NCBI GenBank assembly: GCA_022801925.1
Contig: JAAWTG010000013.1
Location: forward strand, 1-64,000
Source of the DNA: Clostridia bacterium
Lineage (GTDB): Bacteria; Bacillota; Clostridia; RUG12999
Direction: 5' to 3'
Length of the DNA: 64,000 nt
Both the position numbers and the translations under genes were made by a program. The notes below the pieces were generated by a model, which searched no databases, was not told where the DNA came from, and worked only from the letters and a program-made list of their open reading frames with translations. This document shows, piece after piece, positions 45,431-56,274 of this stretch; the stretch's first letter is position 1, and each line of letters starts with the position of its first letter.

Positions 45431-45454
45431 AAAAATAGGGTAGGAGATGGCGTA

Positions 45455-46633
45455 ATGAAAATCAACGGACATTATTTAGAATTGCAGGACAGTTATTTGT
45501 TTTCCACAATTGCCAAAAAAGTGGCGGCGTTTGGTGAAAGCCATCCTGAAGCGGAGATTATCCGCATGGGAATCGGCGACGTCACACTGCCGCTGTGTCC
45601 GGCGGTGGTGGAAGCAATGCAAAGCGCTGTGGCGGAAATGGGACAGAAAGAATCGTTTCGGGGCTATGGACCGGAACAGGGCTATGACTTTTTGCGGGAA
45701 GCGATTGCGGCATATTATGCAGGAAACGGTGTTTCGCTAGAGTTGGAGGAAGTGTTTGTCAGCGACGGGGCAAAAAGCGATGTGGGAAACATTTTGGATA
45801 TTTTTGCGCAGGACAATCAGGTGTTGATTCCCAATCCTGTCTATCCTGTCTATCTGGATACCAACATCATGGCGGGCAGAAATGTGCGCTATTTGCAGGC
45901 GGACGCATCCAATGGATTCCTGCCCATGCCGGACGAAACGGTGGACGCGGACATTATTTATCTTTGTTCGCCCAACAACCCGACCGGCGCGGTGTATAAC
46001 CGGCAGCAGCTAAAGACGTGGGTGGACTACGCCAATCAAAAAAAGGCGGTGATTCTGTTTGACGCAGCCTATGAAGCGTTTATTCAAGATTCTTCATTGC
46101 CGCGCAGTATCTATGAAATAGAGGGCGCGAAAACCTGCGCGATTGAATTTTGCTCGCTTTCCAAAACAGCAGGATTCACAGGGACGCGCTGCGGTTATAC
46201 CATTGTGCCGCTGGCGCTGGAATGCGGCGGTACCAAACTGAATCGGCTGTGGCTGCGGCGGCAGACCACGAAATTTAACGGCGTGCCGTATATTGTGCAG
46301 CGCGGCGCGGCGGCGGTGTTCAGCTCCGAAGGGCAGCGGCAGACAAAAGAAGCCATTGCGTATTATCAGAAAAATGCGGCGGTTATGGCACAGACACTGC
46401 AAAAGATGGGCGTTTGGTTCACGGGCGGCACCAATTCGCCTTATATTTGGATGAAATGTCCGGCGGGATATTCCTCGTGGGAATATTTTGATAAGTTGCT
46501 GGAACAGGCACATGTCGTGGGAACGCCGGGCGTGGGATTCGGTGAAAACGGAGAAGGATTCTTCCGTTTGACGGCGTTTGGCGATGCGGAAAAAACGAAA
46601 GAAGCCATGCGGCGTATGGAAGCGTTAGGATAA
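45455..46633 (+). CDS. dapL: LL-diaminopimelate aminotransferase
   Basis: A PLP-dependent class I aminotransferase of 392 residues. It opens with INGHYLELQDSYLFSTIAKKV and has IRMGIGDVTLPLCPAV, EVFVSDGAKSDVGNI, the CSPNNPTGAVY turn, and FCSLSKTAGFTGTRCGY, where Lys binds PLP. All are typical of DapL. It converts tetrahydrodipicolinate straight to LL-diaminopimelate, which DapF then epimerises. The gene follows GGTAGGAG and is ended by a strong terminator. Confidence 0.95.
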   Translation: MKINGHYLELQDSYLFSTIAKKVAAFGESHPEAEIIRMGIGDVTLPLCPAVVEAMQSAVAEMGQKESFRGYGPEQGYDFLREAIAAYYAGNGVSLELEEVFVSDGAKSDVGNILDIFAQDNQVLIPNPVYPVYLDTNIMAGRNVRYLQADASNGFLPMPDETVDADIIYLCSPNNPTGAVYNRQQLKTWVDYANQKKAVILFDAAYEAFIQDSSLPRSIYEIEGAKTCAIEFCSLSKTAGFTGTRCGYTIVPLALECGGTKLNRLWLRRQTTKFNGVPYIVQRGAAAVFSSEGQRQTKEAIAYYQKNAAVMAQTLQKMGVWFTGGTNSPYIWMKCPAGYSSWEYFDKLLEQAHVVGTPGVGFGENGEGFFRLTAFGDAEKTKEAMRRMEALG

Positions 46634-46649
46634 AATAATAGCAGAAAAA

Positions 46650-46687
46650 GCAGGCACGGAGCAAAATTGCTCCGTGCCTGCTTTTTT
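46650..46687 (+). terminator. Rho-independent terminator of the nitrogen-lysine operon
   Basis: 14-bp perfect arms GCAGGCACGGAGCA / TGCTCCGTGCCTGC, a 4-nt loop, then T6. Confidence 0.95.
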
Positions 46688-46945
46688 GCCTAAGATTCAT
46701 AAAAAATTATGACCGGACTGTGGTGCAAAAAAAGAGGAACGTCATAGGTCTCAAATAAGAAAAATGTTTTGATTTTTTTCGGTTTATTCTAAAAAAGGAA
46801 CACATATGAGAGGGAGACCAAACTGTGAAATCCTATTTGTCGCGCGGATTTTGGGTTTTGGGACTTATCTTTGCTTTTTGGCACTTGCTTAGGAAAAGCG
46901 CTGCGTGATATGATAATAGTATCAACAAAAAGGGAGGGCGTCGAT
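46688..46945 (+). other. Intergenic promoter region of the second glycan locus
   Basis: No gene is visible. A possible promoter (TTGCTT about 46888, TATGAT about 46912, 18-bp spacer) lies close to the lyase start. A TGGCAC at 46878 lacks the TTGC spacing needed for sigma-54. Confidence 0.35.
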
Positions 46946-49900
46946 ATGAGATTAAAGCGAGGTGGCAGAGTCACCGGTCTTATGTTGAGCATTGCCATGC
47001 TGGTAACGTTAATCAGTTTTCCGGCAGCGGCGGATTCTGAAAATCTTGCCGGCGGGGTAACAGCGCAGGTAGCATTTCATGACAGCGCGGGGAAAGCATT
47101 AGAGAGCGCTGCTACCACGATTCGGAAAATGACGGATGGAAATGAGGCGTCGGTATTTGACTCTCCGCTGGGAACCGATGGCGGTTGGTACTTATTTGAT
47201 TTATATACCTTAAGCTGGGTGAACAGGCTTCGGATTAAGGAATTAAATTCCACCATTCAATCCTATTACATTGAAGTATCAACAGACGGGAAAAAATGGA
47301 GCAGAGTGTTTACAGGGACGCTGATAGGCGCTTATGGGAAAACGCTGAATTTTCCGGCAACAAAAGCAAGATACATACGGCTTACCGTCACAAAGACGGA
47401 TAATGAATATCAAGATGCGGTGGTGTCCATTGCGGAATTCGGTGTATATTCCGCCAATGAATTGGATAAAACCGATTTGAAAAACTCCATTTATCTGGCA
47501 GAACAGAAACTGGGGTTGATGCGGAATGAAAAAATGAAGCATCACTACAGCGCAGAGGTGGAACAACAGTTTAAAGAAGCGCTGGAGAAAGGACAGCAGA
47601 TTTTGAATCAAAGCATGGACCAGACAACGGTAGATGGTGCGCGGGATATGCTGGACACCCTAGTGACCGACTATATGGCGAGTTTAACGCCCATGCCGGA
47701 GGATTTCCAAAACATCAGCAATTTTTGGAGAGAAAATTTTGTGGGAAACGAAAAGCCATATGACGATGAACGAAAAAAATCCATTGCCAATCTGGAAGCG
47801 ACAGTGGACGAGTATCTGGCAACCATTATTCGCAATCCCAAAACAGAACTGTGGTCGGAATTTATTCCGATTCGTTCCAACGAGGCGATGGAATCAAGCA
47901 AAATCAACGAAACGCTCACAAAATTCCGTTTTATGGCTACGGCATACGAGCAGGAACATAACAAATATTATAAAGATGCAGAATTGCTGAAAACTATATT
48001 GGACGGCGTGGATTTTATTTTAACAAATAAATATTATCCGGGTATCACGCAATATGGAAACTGGTGGTATTGGACGGTGTCCACGCCAACGGAACTGACA
48101 CAAATTATGATGATTTTGGGCGAAGACGCACCGGAGGAACTGTGTAAGCGGTGTGAGGACGGCATTAACACACATTTAGACGAAAATTTTCACATTACTG
48201 TGCAGGGGACGAATCGGCTATATTTCGCAACCATTTCATTAAAGATGGCGGCAATGGTTAAAAATCCGCTGTATATTCATAAGACAGTGTATTCCATAGC
48301 GCAGGAGACACGCTCCAATGATACGGTGCCACAAGGCGTTCCGACAGACGGATTTTATTGGGACGGTTCGTTCATGTATCATAGCGGTATCCTCTACAAT
48401 GCATCCTATGGAAGGGATAAGATATCCAACACCATGAGTTATGTAACACAGCTTAGTGGTACACCGTGGCAGATGGAACAATATATCATGGATGATTTGG
48501 CGCAAAAAATGACGGACGGCTTTGAAGGTATTATGTATGATGGTTATGTAGTAGATAATACAGCCGGTCGAAGCGTGGGAAGCGGCGCCGGACAGGGAAT
48601 GATGATTTCTTCTTCCATCGGTTCGCTGGGCGACCAAATGTCGGAGCCCTACCGTTCCAGATTCAAGGGAATCTATAAAGAAACATTGATGCAGCAGGGG
48701 GATTTGGAGAACGAATTGGTGAAAGACGAAAGCGTCATTGCACGTGGTCCCATTACATGGCTGAAACGGTATCCGGTAGGGGATAAAGTGGTGCTGCAGC
48801 GACCGGAATACGGCGTGGGATTATCCATGTTCAGTGACCGCACCAAAACCTTTGAAGCGCCGAACGGAGACGCAATGCAGGCTTGGTATGCCAGTTCGGG
48901 AATGACCTATTATCTCACGAAAGACAAGAGTCAGTTTAATAGTGATTATTGGGTGGCGGTAGACCATTACCGGCTGCCGGGTATCACGGTGGACATGGTT
49001 CCCAGAACATTGACACGTTTTGAAGGGGAAATGTATAACAGCAACAGCTGGGTTTCCAGCATGGATTATAATGAAGAATACGGCGTGGCGGGCATGGAGG
49101 TTTGCAACTGGAACAGCAGCTTGACCGGACGCAAATCGTGGTTCTTGTTCGATGATGAAATTGTTTGTCTCGGCAGCGGTATCACCGGAGGAAGTTCCGA
49201 GGTGGAAAGCATTGTAGATAACCGTATGCTGAAAGAAGGCGCTTCCAACCGGCTGGTGGTAAACGGCGAAGAAATTTCCGAGACGGAATTTGAAAAGAAA
49301 GACCAGACGGTGAAAACCATCTATTTGGAAGGAAATACAGAAAACGCGGATATGGGATACTATTTTCCGGGAGAGCAAAAAGTCACTTATCAAAAAGAGC
49401 ATCGCTCCGAAAAGAAAGCGGATATGTGGCTGTCGGATAGCTTGGAAACAGTAGACGCTGATTTTTGCAAGATTCGCTATGAACATGGCATCAATCCCAA
49501 AAACGCAGGCTATTCCTATGTCGTATTGCCGAACACCACGCAGGAGCGGCTCAAGAAATATGAAGCGGAACCGGATATTGAAATTCTGGCACAGGACGAT
49601 AAGGTACACGCGGTTCGGGATAATAAACTCGGCGTAACCGGCTATAATTTCTGGAGCAGCCAAGGCGGTGAAGCGGGCGGCATTCGTACCAATGGCAAGT
49701 TGATTTTGATGAATGCGGAAAATGAACATCAGGCAGAATTTTCCATGACGGAGCCAACCATGAAAGGCGGAACCGTAACAGTGACCTGCGATTTTGACGC
49801 AGCAAAGGTGCTGGAGGCAGGAGATGCGGTTGAAATCCTCAGCATGGCGCCCCTATCCTTTAAAGTGAACATGAACAACACGGAAGGCAAAAAAATAAAA

Positions 49901-50374
49901 CTCACTGTGGCAAAGACAAAACCGGAATATTCTGACGCGCAGTTATCTGATGCGCTAGTGATGAAGGCGGATGCGGATACCTATATGATTTCCAATGTGG
50001 TCAAAGAGACAGGCAATCTGCCCAAGGCTGTGAAAAAGGACGGTCGTCTGTATTTGCCGCTGAAAACAGTGGCGAAAGCGATGGGTTCCAGACTCAGCTA
50101 CGGTGAGAGCCAGAAAACATGGCAGTTGCTTGACGACCGCACCACTTGGATTGGTGAAGACGGTACTGTAACCATCAACGGAGAGAAGCAGCAGACGAAG
50201 GACGCTGCGGTGTTTACTGGCGAGGACGGTACATTTTATGTGACGCCGGAACTTCTGGAATTGCACTATAAAACGTCTGTTGTGGTATCAGGCGATGTTG
50301 CCGTTTTACGTCCCGCAGGCAGATTGCCGGAGGACGCGATAGAAAAGATTGCCCGCTATATTGGCTGGGAATAA
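46946..50374 (+). CDS. Secreted polysaccharide lyase, family 8
   Basis: An enzyme that cleaves uronate-containing polymers by beta-elimination (the family covers hyaluronate, chondroitin and xanthan lyases). The 1142-residue protein has a signal peptide (1-35), a discoidin-like F5/8C domain (about 60-175), and the PL8 alpha-toroid (about 230-600) with NWWYWTVSTPTELTQ near 371. Catalytic residues are likely Asn423, His479 and Tyr488; the nine-residue His-Tyr spacing is as in streptococcal hyaluronate lyase. A beta-sandwich region and a C-terminal copper-amine-oxidase-N-like module (about 1025-1142) follow. The ATG at 46946 follows AGGGAGGG. Confidence 0.87.
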   Translation: MRLKRGGRVTGLMLSIAMLVTLISFPAAADSENLAGGVTAQVAFHDSAGKALESAATTIRKMTDGNEASVFDSPLGTDGGWYLFDLYTLSWVNRLRIKELNSTIQSYYIEVSTDGKKWSRVFTGTLIGAYGKTLNFPATKARYIRLTVTKTDNEYQDAVVSIAEFGVYSANELDKTDLKNSIYLAEQKLGLMRNEKMKHHYSAEVEQQFKEALEKGQQILNQSMDQTTVDGARDMLDTLVTDYMASLTPMPEDFQNISNFWRENFVGNEKPYDDERKKSIANLEATVDEYLATIIRNPKTELWSEFIPIRSNEAMESSKINETLTKFRFMATAYEQEHNKYYKDAELLKTILDGVDFILTNKYYPGITQYGNWWYWTVSTPTELTQIMMILGEDAPEELCKRCEDGINTHLDENFHITVQGTNRLYFATISLKMAAMVKNPLYIHKTVYSIAQETRSNDTVPQGVPTDGFYWDGSFMYHSGILYNASYGRDKISNTMSYVTQLSGTPWQMEQYIMDDLAQKMTDGFEGIMYDGYVVDNTAGRSVGSGAGQGMMISSSIGSLGDQMSEPYRSRFKGIYKETLMQQGDLENELVKDESVIARGPITWLKRYPVGDKVVLQRPEYGVGLSMFSDRTKTFEAPNGDAMQAWYASSGMTYYLTKDKSQFNSDYWVAVDHYRLPGITVDMVPRTLTRFEGEMYNSNSWVSSMDYNEEYGVAGMEVCNWNSSLTGRKSWFLFDDEIVCLGSGITGGSSEVESIVDNRMLKEGASNRLVVNGEEISETEFEKKDQTVKTIYLEGNTENADMGYYFPGEQKVTYQKEHRSEKKADMWLSDSLETVDADFCKIRYEHGINPKNAGYSYVVLPNTTQERLKKYEAEPDIEILAQDDKVHAVRDNKLGVTGYNFWSSQGGEAGGIRTNGKLILMNAENEHQAEFSMTEPTMKGGTVTVTCDFDAAKVLEAGDAVEILSMAPLSFKVNMNNTEGKKIKLTVAKTKPEYSDAQLSDALVMKADADTYMISNVVKETGNLPKAVKKDGRLYLPLKTVAKAMGSRLSYGESQKTWQLLDDRTTWIGEDGTVTINGEKQQTKDAAVFTGEDGTFYVTPELLELHYKTSVVVSGDVAVLRPAGRLPEDAIEKIARYIGWE

Positions 50375-50404
50375 TCAAAACATAGAAAGGTTGAGAGGTG
50401 GCTT

Positions 50405-53290
50405 ATGAAAAAGTTAATGGGGATGTTTTTGATACTGGCGATGCTTGCCGGAACTTGCACCATGGTACCGGCGGCGGAGAATGGTATTGATTCCTTGCTG
50501 CAGGAGGCGGAAGTGTTTTTAGAAGCATTTCATTTGGTGAGCAATGCGGCGGATAATTCCGCGCAGGTAACGCGTGCGGAATTTGCGGGCGCGGTAGCGA
50601 ATGTGATGGAACGGGCAAATCAGTTTTATGAGATTGACAACGTTATCCGAATCAGTGATGTGACGGAGGAAGACGCGAATTACCGCGCAATCTCCTTCCT
50701 TGCAAGTATCGGTTATATGAAAGGCGAAATGGAAGCACCGGGCGTGTATCGGTTTCGGCCGGACGATCCGGTAACGCATTTGGAAGCGTTGAAAGTCATG
50801 GTAGACGTTTTGGGATACAGCAATGTGGTGCAGGCGTATGGCGGATATCCTATCGGATATGTAGATGTGGCAAATAGAGCGGGTATTTTGAAAGGAATGT
50901 CCAGCGATGCGGAGAAATCAATGACCTGGGCAGATGTGAAAAAACTGGTTTTTCGCAGCATGAATGCAGCCGTTGCGGAACTTACCGGCGTGAACGGAAC
51001 GACAGTGACGATTGAGGCGGACAGAAACAACAGCTATTTGCGGAAATATTGGAATTTGGAAAAAGTGGAAGGGATTGTCACCGCCAACAGTCTGATTGAT
51101 TTATATGGACAAGAACCGATGAGCGGGACGCAAAGCAATATCCGGATTGATGATGACGTTTATACGACGGCTTATACGGCGCAGGCAATGAATTATCTGG
51201 GGCAGCGGGTGCGCGCATATGTGGATAGAAGCGTAACGGCGCAGGAAAATGAAATTGTGTGTCTGTATCCGGTGCCGGGCAAAAATGAAACCCTTCGCGT
51301 GCAGAGCAGAGACATCCTTTCCAGAAACGGGCTGCGTAGCATACGGGCGGAAGTGAACGGCAGAGCAGAGACCCTTCAGATGGCTGATGACGGAGCCGTG
51401 TTTGTAGGCTTTGAGTATCTGGGACCGGTGCGCTCTATCAATCCGCAGAGCTTTGATGTGAAAGAAGCTTTGAAAGCGCTGGAGAAAAACAATTGCGAAG
51501 TTCTGTTTGTGGATAACAATCAGGACGGAAGCTATGATTTGATGTGGATTCGCGCTTATGAGGATTATTTGATTAACAATTTCATTTTTGATACGTTCAC
51601 CATAGCAGACAGATATAACAAATCCGTTACCATGGAACGCGCCTATAAAAACAACAAGATTATTTTGACCGACCGAGACGGCGCAGTGGTGAATCCAAAG
51701 GATTTGGAAAGCAATCAGGTTGTTTCGCTTATTACAAAAGCAGATGAGAGTGGTGAAATACAGCGCGCCTTTGGCGTGGTTTGCAAAGAGAGCATTTCCG
51801 GCGCCATCAGTTCCTTGGTGCAGGACGGCGTCCAAAGAGCGGTGATTAACGGCACGGAATATGAAATTTCCGAGGAATATACCGCGCTGGTAGCGGCAAA
51901 CAATAAAAAAGTGAAAAAACTGGCGGTTGGGTTGGACAGCGCCTTTTTCCTGAATGCGCTTGACCAGATTGTTGGAATTGATTTCAACCTGCTCTCCGGC
52001 GGAAATTTGGTCTATGGTTTTGGAACTGTGGTAGGACGTGCAAGCGGTTTGGGCGGGCCGGTGCAAATGAAAATCGTGACAGCGAGCGGCGCTGTGGAAA
52101 GCTTTGAATGTGCGTCCAGAGTGAAAGTCAACGGACAGGCGTGTACGGGAGATCAGACTTATGAAACGCTGTGGAAATTATCGCAGTTCTATTCAGTGGA
52201 CGGCGCACGGCCAAACGAAACATTCATTCTGTACAAAATGCTGCGTTATGCCGTATCCGGCGGCAAAATCAATGAATTGGAAGTGGAAATCGACCATGCG
52301 GAGCCGGACAGACTGTATGCGGAAAAGAAAATCCGCTCTAATGACAGCTTGTCGATGACCCGATATAAATCCAACACGATTGGAAAACAGGTGGGCGTGA
52401 ATGCCAACACGCTGCTGCTGAGCATTCCCTATCCGGCAAAGGCGCAGGAAGCTGTGAGTGACGATACGGCATTTTCTTTGATAAACTCCAATGAAATGAT
52501 ACCGGACTGCGTGTTGGGCATCGGCGGCTTGAAATCAGCGGTAAGCGGCAGAGGGGAAATGCATTTCTATAATCTGTCCAGCACAAAATTTGCGGAGGCT
52601 GCCATTCGGTATTATCCTTACGAAGGCGGTTCAAAGGTAACAACCGAGCCGGATCCGCTGGACGACAATTTGATTGTGGATAAAGTGATACGCGGCTCGA
52701 ACAGCGACGGAGATTCCGTTATGATACTCAAAGGCTGGCGCGCCGGCGTTTATACCACGCTGAGAACAGCGCCGATTGAAAATCCGGAGGATCCATGGGA
52801 TCAGTTATATGGCGTGAAAAATATGATTATGGAAAGAAATGTAGATGGTAATTTAACAGACTGGACGGTGAAAGATGCAGACGGAAAAAATGTGAGCGCA
52901 ATCACCGATATCCGGCAGGGAGACGTTATTCACTATTTGCTAAACAGTAAGGGAGAAGTGATTAACGCAATCATCAATGTGCGCGCCATGGAAAAAGAAA
53001 ATGCGGCTTGGCTCAAAGCAGGGCAGTTCAGCAGCGACCATTCGATTGCCTATTTGGGCGTAAACTATGGTGAGATTATTGAATGGGACAGCAGTGGATG
53101 CACGGTTGTGCTGAAAGAACTGGACGGAGAAGAACGCGTATATGCGCTAAGTTCAGCAACACGGGTCACCGTGGTGAACCGTACAACAGAAAACATCAGT
53201 ATGGGAAATGTGGCGGAATTTGAACTGGGCAATGATGTATACATTCGCCAGTACTATGGAATTGTCAAAGAAGTTGTTTACTTTAAATAA
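50405..53290 (+). CDS. SLH-domain surface protein with N-terminal SLH repeats
   Basis: The signal peptide (1-24, LMGMFLILAMLAGTCTM) is followed by SLH-like repeats (about 50-190, with YRFRPDDPVTHLEALKVMVDVLGY). A beta-rich body of more than 750 residues has no family I know. It aligns in layout with the protein at 1387-3957, including the closing DVYIRQYYG..KEVVYFK. It starts 30 bp after the lyase gene and lies 17 bp before another SLH gene. I infer a cell-wall-bound glycan receptor or scaffold. Confidence 0.87.
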   Translation: MKKLMGMFLILAMLAGTCTMVPAAENGIDSLLQEAEVFLEAFHLVSNAADNSAQVTRAEFAGAVANVMERANQFYEIDNVIRISDVTEEDANYRAISFLASIGYMKGEMEAPGVYRFRPDDPVTHLEALKVMVDVLGYSNVVQAYGGYPIGYVDVANRAGILKGMSSDAEKSMTWADVKKLVFRSMNAAVAELTGVNGTTVTIEADRNNSYLRKYWNLEKVEGIVTANSLIDLYGQEPMSGTQSNIRIDDDVYTTAYTAQAMNYLGQRVRAYVDRSVTAQENEIVCLYPVPGKNETLRVQSRDILSRNGLRSIRAEVNGRAETLQMADDGAVFVGFEYLGPVRSINPQSFDVKEALKALEKNNCEVLFVDNNQDGSYDLMWIRAYEDYLINNFIFDTFTIADRYNKSVTMERAYKNNKIILTDRDGAVVNPKDLESNQVVSLITKADESGEIQRAFGVVCKESISGAISSLVQDGVQRAVINGTEYEISEEYTALVAANNKKVKKLAVGLDSAFFLNALDQIVGIDFNLLSGGNLVYGFGTVVGRASGLGGPVQMKIVTASGAVESFECASRVKVNGQACTGDQTYETLWKLSQFYSVDGARPNETFILYKMLRYAVSGGKINELEVEIDHAEPDRLYAEKKIRSNDSLSMTRYKSNTIGKQVGVNANTLLLSIPYPAKAQEAVSDDTAFSLINSNEMIPDCVLGIGGLKSAVSGRGEMHFYNLSSTKFAEAAIRYYPYEGGSKVTTEPDPLDDNLIVDKVIRGSNSDGDSVMILKGWRAGVYTTLRTAPIENPEDPWDQLYGVKNMIMERNVDGNLTDWTVKDADGKNVSAITDIRQGDVIHYLLNSKGEVINAIINVRAMEKENAAWLKAGQFSSDHSIAYLGVNYGEIIEWDSSGCTVVLKELDGEERVYALSSATRVTVVNRTTENISMGNVAEFELGNDVYIRQYYGIVKEVVYFK

Positions 53291-53307
53291 GGAACGGAGG
53301 GAAAACA

Positions 53308-56235
53308 GTGAAAAAACTATTAGCAGCAATACTGACGTTGACGGTATTCCTCGGAGCATTTGCGTGGAATGCGGGCGCGGCAAATGTCATTGAGAGAGAC
53401 GATGTTTGGCTTCATCTGCCGGGCGGAGACGGCACTGTTGTGGGCGGAAACTGGGGCGGAACATGGACGAACTACCAGCCCGCGCCGGAAGGCGGCACGC
53501 AGAAAGCCTTATATTTTGATGGGGCGCAGGGAATCTACCGTGGACTTCAGGCAGCGTGGTCCTGGCCCGGTAATTTTGATGTCACTTTTGACGTCTACCC
53601 TACAACTGCAAAATCAAAATTTGTATTTATACCGCGGACATTAGCGGGCGGCAAGACTCAGTGGGATCAACATGCGGTATCTTTAACAGAAAAAGGTAAA
53701 TTGCTGGTAGATAATGCGAACGGCGGCGTGGGTACCAGCGGCGGTGTTTCGGCAGGCTATTATGTAGAAAATGTGTGGTACCGCTTTAAACTCCATTTTG
53801 ACTATGTGAAGCATGTCTATGATGTCTGGCTACTGGAAGGTACTTTGAAAGAGACGAAAGAGGGCGAGGCAGTACAGGTAACAAACCAGCATTTGGGGCA
53901 GTTTGCGCTGAGAAGTAATGCAGTAGGTCTGGTACAGATAAATATTGATGGAAAAGACCTTTATTTAGATGAGTTTTGTGCAAGAGGCGGCAACATTGAA
54001 TATGGTATCGGTGATGGCAGCGATATTGCCATCGAAGTGGGAGCAACCACTATTCCCATCTATTTGAACCAAGCGTTGAAGATGGCAACAAAAGACCAGA
54101 TTGCGGTGACAAAAAACGGAACTGCATTAAAAGTTGGAACGGATTATACAGTCAGCTATGACATTCCCTATAATGGGGTACAAACCAATGTGGGACTGGG
54201 ATTAAAAATCACTTTGACGGAAGCGGCGCAGGAAAACGATACATTCACTATTGATTTGTCATCACAGGCAGATTTTATGGATACCAGACTTTCCGGTGCG
54301 ATACTGACTGTTCCGTGTGTGTCGAGCGAGACACTAGCGCAGTTTAATGCCGCAGTGGAGGGCGTTGCGGAAAGCGTGACAGCGGAAAATCCGGGAGTGG
54401 ATCTGACAGCCGTAACGGAAAACCTGACAATGCCTTCGGCGGGACTGAACAACTCGGAAATTACATGGAAGTCTTCCACCGACCCGTCTACGTTATCCAT
54501 ATCCGGCGAGGTGACCAGACCGGCATACAGTGACGAACAAGACACCTCCAAAACCGTGACACTGAAGGGAACCGTTACCATGGGAGGCTTAAGTAAGGAA
54601 TTTTCGCTAGAGGTAGTGGTTAAGATGGAGATGCCCGCAGAGAGTTGGTTTGCGCTTCGGGCAGCAGCGACGCAAATGGAAGCGCTGCTGCCGGAAGCGG
54701 ACGCAGTGCTGAGCGATACGCTGGAACTGCCGGAATCTTATACAGTAGAAGAATATACGGACGGAACAGTAGACATAAGCTATCAATTAGAGGGAGACGG
54801 CGCCGACTATTTTAAAATAGAAAACGGCGTCGGGAAACCGGAAGGAAAGCTGTTGACCGATTTTGAAGGAGACGGCACGGAATTTGATGCGCAGGTGACG
54901 GTAACGGCTACGCTGACAAAAGGGGCGGAACTGCCGCGTGTTATCAGCCGTACCTATACCATACCGCACCGGCATATTTTAACAGGTCAAACAAGCAGCA
55001 CAGAGGCAGCGGCAGTGCTGGATACGGATCCGGCTACCGTGTGGACGGCGGAAGGAACCACGGCGAATCTGGATATTCCGCTGAAAACAGAAATGGTAAT
55101 CGGCGATATCCGCGCAGTGAACTCCAGCTATGACAATCTCAAATGGTACTATCAGGGACGGGCAAAAAGCTGGCAGGAAGTGACAGAGTTTCCGGTAGCG
55201 GCAACGGCGCTGCGCGCGGAGGTAACAAAAGCCGGCGGCGGCATTCAGATTGGCAGCGTGGAGGCGATTCTCACCGATGCGCAGTTGCTGAAATTTGATA
55301 TACAGGGCGTGGAAATCGAAGACTCTCTGAATCAGATTACAGCTTCTTTCATCAAACTTCCGCTGGTGACGGAACATGGATTGGAATTGGTTTGGGAATC
55401 CAGCAACCCCAATGCCATTGATAAATTCGGGACGGTAAAACATCAGTCCACGGAGCAAAGTGTTACGCTAACCGCAAGAGGCAGAGATTCCAAAGGCGCT
55501 GTGATTGAGGGAATACAAAAAACATTTTCGGCTACGGTACAGGCGAAGACGGCAAGCAACCAGGGCAATACCGTCGGCAGCTACGGCGGCGTAGGCAGAG
55601 GAAGCGGCGGCCGCGGCGGAAATGTAGTTGACGGAACGTTTCCGGCAACCACGCCGATGCCGGTTGCACCGCCTACCCAGACCGCGCCGCCGGAACAGCA
55701 GCCGGAACGGTTTTCCGATATGGCGGACAGCTGGGCAAAAGAAGCGGTTTATGCATTGGCGGAAAAGAATATTGTAAACGGCAACGAGAACGGACAATTT
55801 TTGCCGGATAACAATATCACGCGTGAAGAATTTGTCAAACTGCTGGTATGTGCGTTTGATATCAATGCAGAGAAAAAAGCAATATTTTCTGATGTGGCGG
55901 ACGGTGCATGGTATGCGGATTATGTATGTACGGCAGGCGGCGCGGGATTGGTGCAGGGCGCATATGGCGCGTTTGGCGTGGGACAGAGTTTGACCAGACA
56001 AGATTTGGCGCTGATGGTTGCCCGCATCATGAAAGTGAAGGAATCAGATGCGACAGCAACGTATACCGACTGGGAACAGGTACGGCAGGACGCCAAAGCG
56101 GCGGTGGCAGCGCTGAGTGAGGCAGGCATTTTGAGCGGCTATCCCGACGCAAGTTTCCGACCGGAACAAACGGCTACGCGTGCGGAAGCGACGCTGGTGC
56201 TGTATAAGGTCATGGAAAAAATGGGGAAAAACTAA
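53308..56235 (+). CDS. SLH-domain surface protein with LamG-like and Ig-like modules
   Basis: A signal peptide (1-24) comes first, then a concanavalin/LamG-like beta-sandwich (about 25-235, with WYRFKLHFDYVKHVYDVWL). Several bacterial Ig-like modules follow, one with the ITWKSSTDPSTLSISGEVTRP pattern near 385-405 and another with LVWESSNPNAI near 690-700. A Gly-rich and Pro/Thr-rich linker (about 755-795) leads to three C-terminal SLH repeats (about 795-975). The LamG-like fold suggests sugar binding. The GTG start follows CGGAGGG. It is the counterpart of the partial gene at 2-1372. Confidence 0.87.
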   Translation: MKKLLAAILTLTVFLGAFAWNAGAANVIERDDVWLHLPGGDGTVVGGNWGGTWTNYQPAPEGGTQKALYFDGAQGIYRGLQAAWSWPGNFDVTFDVYPTTAKSKFVFIPRTLAGGKTQWDQHAVSLTEKGKLLVDNANGGVGTSGGVSAGYYVENVWYRFKLHFDYVKHVYDVWLLEGTLKETKEGEAVQVTNQHLGQFALRSNAVGLVQINIDGKDLYLDEFCARGGNIEYGIGDGSDIAIEVGATTIPIYLNQALKMATKDQIAVTKNGTALKVGTDYTVSYDIPYNGVQTNVGLGLKITLTEAAQENDTFTIDLSSQADFMDTRLSGAILTVPCVSSETLAQFNAAVEGVAESVTAENPGVDLTAVTENLTMPSAGLNNSEITWKSSTDPSTLSISGEVTRPAYSDEQDTSKTVTLKGTVTMGGLSKEFSLEVVVKMEMPAESWFALRAAATQMEALLPEADAVLSDTLELPESYTVEEYTDGTVDISYQLEGDGADYFKIENGVGKPEGKLLTDFEGDGTEFDAQVTVTATLTKGAELPRVISRTYTIPHRHILTGQTSSTEAAAVLDTDPATVWTAEGTTANLDIPLKTEMVIGDIRAVNSSYDNLKWYYQGRAKSWQEVTEFPVAATALRAEVTKAGGGIQIGSVEAILTDAQLLKFDIQGVEIEDSLNQITASFIKLPLVTEHGLELVWESSNPNAIDKFGTVKHQSTEQSVTLTARGRDSKGAVIEGIQKTFSATVQAKTASNQGNTVGSYGGVGRGSGGRGGNVVDGTFPATTPMPVAPPTQTAPPEQQPERFSDMADSWAKEAVYALAEKNIVNGNENGQFLPDNNITREEFVKLLVCAFDINAEKKAIFSDVADGAWYADYVCTAGGAGLVQGAYGAFGVGQSLTRQDLALMVARIMKVKESDATATYTDWEQVRQDAKAAVAALSEAGILSGYPDASFRPEQTATRAEATLVLYKVMEKMGKN

Positions 56236-56274
56236 AATGTTATCAATGAGGGAATATGAATAAAATGAAGGGGA

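Noticed and set aside
46878-46900. Sigma-54 promoter suggested by TGGCAC
   Set aside because: The TTGC element follows directly instead of after the required gap.
48821-49729. 302-codon minus-strand frame inside the lyase gene
   Set aside because: It is antisense to a well-supported coding region and has no start signal.
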